Of a DNA stretch of 14,986 nucleotides, positions 13,941 to 14,986 are shown one piece after another (position 1 is the first letter of the stretch; each line of letters begins with the position of its first letter). The stretch is from CAISIP01 sp039934375 (GTDB lineage Bacteria; Pseudomonadota; Gammaproteobacteria; Burkholderiales; Burkholderiaceae_C). Location of the stretch: positions 1 through 14,986 of the forward strand of contig JBDTMH010000103.1 of NCBI GenBank assembly GCA_039934375.1, written 5' to 3'. The notes under the pieces are model-generated. The model was not told the origin of the DNA. It saw only the letters and a program-made list of their open reading frames with translations, and did no database searches. The position numbers and the translations under genes are program-made.

Positions 13941-14986
13941 GTGAACTATCTGCGTATCGCGTTGGTGGCGCTGGCGCTGGCCGCGGTGGGCGCGTCGGCC
14001 GAACCCACATTTCCTGACGTGCGAGCGGCATACCGACCGTCCGAGACGCTGGTGCTGGACCGCCATGGCGTCGTGCTGCACCGGCTACGCACCGACTTCA
14101 CGGTGCGCCGGGGCCCATGGATCGCCTTGGCCGATATGTCACCTGCGCTGCGCACGGCGCTGGTGCTCAGCGAGGACAAACGTTTTTACGACCACAGCGG
14201 CGTGGACTGGCGCGCGGTCTCCAGCGCCGCCTGGGCCAATCTGTGGAACACCCGCACCCGGGGCGCATCCACCATCACGATGCAGCTGGCAGGTCTGCTC
14301 GACGACGAACTGCAGCGCGGTGCCGGCGGGCGCAGCGTGGGGCAGAAGATCGACCAGGTGCTGGCGGCTCGCGCGTTTGAGAGCAGCTGGCGCAAGGACC
14401 AGATCCTGGAGGCCTATCTGAACCTGGTGCCGTTTCGCGGCGAGCTGGTCGGCATTGACGCACTCAGCCAGACGCTGTTCGGCAAGGCCGCCCATGGCCT
14501 GGACCATCGCGAGGCAGCAGTGGCCGCCGCGCTGGTGCGTTCACCCAATGCCGGTGCGGCGCAGGTGGCCGAGCGCGCCTGCGGCGTGTTCCGGATGTTG
14601 GAGGTCCAAAGCCCGGTCCCCGACTGCCTGGCCATGGATATGTTCACCCAGATTGCCCTGCGGCGTCGGGATTTTGCCGCCAGCGAAGGCCTGGCGCCGC
14701 ATGTGGCGCGGCAGGTGGTGCGTACAGCTGACGCGCAAGCGCCCGGCAACGACGCCAAGGGCACGATCACGACCACGCTGGATGCCGAGCTGCAGCGGTT
14801 CGCGCTGGCCACCTTGCAGCGCCATCTGCGCGAGTTGGCGGGCCGGCATGTCGAAGACGGCGCATTGGTGGTGCTGGACAACCGCAGTGGCGCGGTGCGG
14901 GCATGGGTCGGTTCGTCGGGCGCGCTGGGCGATGCGCCCCAGGTCGATGGCGTGTTGGCATTGCGCCAACCCGGCTCCACGCTCAA
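13941..14986 (+). CDS. pbpC: Penicillin-binding protein 1C, N-terminal part (cut by window edge)
   Basis: 348 complete codons of a bifunctional peptidoglycan glycosyltransferase/transpeptidase. The N-terminal hydrophobic segment (about 5-18) ends in ASA-E. The GT51 domain shows SEDKRFYDHSGVD (77-89; catalytic E78), GASTITMQL (108-116) and RKDQILEAYLN (151-161). A linker leads to TTTLDAELQ (277-285), the start of the transpeptidase domain. The last visible residues RQPGSTL, plus two bases of the next codon, place the SxxK serine at S346; the rest is off the edge. Spacing and order match E. coli PbpC, and the upstream macroglobulin is its usual partner. The start is uncertain. The GTG at 13941 gives a family-like N-terminus but has no clear ribosome binding site. 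An in-frame ATG at 13866 overlaps the macroglobulin stop (TGATG) and would add 25 residues encoded by the repeat element. Confidence 0.9.
   Translation, partial: MNYLRIALVALALAAVGASAEPTFPDVRAAYRPSETLVLDRHGVVLHRLRTDFTVRRGPWIALADMSPALRTALVLSEDKRFYDHSGVDWRAVSSAAWANLWNTRTRGASTITMQLAGLLDDELQRGAGGRSVGQKIDQVLAARAFESSWRKDQILEAYLNLVPFRGELVGIDALSQTLFGKAAHGLDHREAAVAAALVRSPNAGAAQVAERACGVFRMLEVQSPVPDCLAMDMFTQIALRRRDFAASEGLAPHVARQVVRTADAQAPGNDAKGTITTTLDAELQRFALATLQRHLRELAGRHVEDGALVVLDNRSGAVRAWVGSSGALGDAPQVDGVLALRQPGSTL

Noticed and set aside
12286..14031. 581-aa minus-strand open frame across the macroglobulin end and pbpC start
   Set aside because: It crosses two real plus-strand genes and a repeat element, with shadow-type composition.
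1..14986. CRISPR array, tRNA, rRNA, riboswitch, insertion sequence or defence island
   Set aside because: No regularly spaced repeats, no recognisable RNA gene and no transposase, nuclease or defence-type motifs. Apart from the spacers listed, the window is filled by ordinary metabolic, transport and envelope genes.

Overview
The window is GC-rich, densely coded DNA that reads like a Burkholderiales chromosome, probably Comamonadaceae or a close relative. That placement is inferred from three things: base composition, the unfused hpaG1/hpaG2 pair in a homoprotocatechuate cluster, and a G/C-rich hairpin element ahead of pbpC that resembles dispersed repeats I associate with that family. No database search was possible.

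Left part (1-3628): one end of a 4-hydroxyphenylacetate/homoprotocatechuate meta-cleavage cluster. On the minus strand, hpaG1, hpaG2 and hpaE form an overlapping operon encoding the two subunits of the OPET decarboxylase/HHDD isomerase and the CHMS dehydrogenase. A further frame may start just after hpaE and run off the left edge. The MarR-type regulator gene hpaR diverges on the plus strand. Between hpaR and hpaG1 lies a compact control region. It has a near-consensus sigma70 promoter on the minus strand, a perfect -10 hexamer on the plus strand, a 15-bp inverted repeat covering both -10 elements, and spaced direct repeats. This fits one HpaR operator controlling both directions.

Middle part (3629-7842): a hairpin that may terminate hpaR is followed by about 355 bp with no convincing gene. 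Next come a Bcr/CflA-type MFS drug transporter and a small unidentified membrane protein. Converging on these is an IlvD/Edd-family sugar-acid dehydratase on the minus strand, with the three [2Fe-2S] cysteines of the arabinonate-dehydratase group. The 246-bp region upstream of it holds a 12-bp palindrome and divergent starts.

Right part (7843-14986): a very large (2007 aa) bacterial alpha-2-macroglobulin with an intact CLEQ thioester motif and a plain signal peptide rather than a lipobox. It is followed by pbpC (penicillin-binding protein 1C), which runs off the right edge exactly at its SxxK active site. This is the known yfhM-pbpC partnership: the macroglobulin is thought to trap proteases entering the periplasm while PBP1C repairs peptidoglycan. 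A hairpin-rich repeat sits at the junction and is open in the pbpC frame, leaving two candidate pbpC starts.

I found no CRISPR array, RNA gene, insertion sequence or convincing new multi-gene system. The most interesting items are the hpaR/hpaG1 control region, the repeat at the macroglobulin-pbpC junction, and the unexplained spacer downstream of hpaR.
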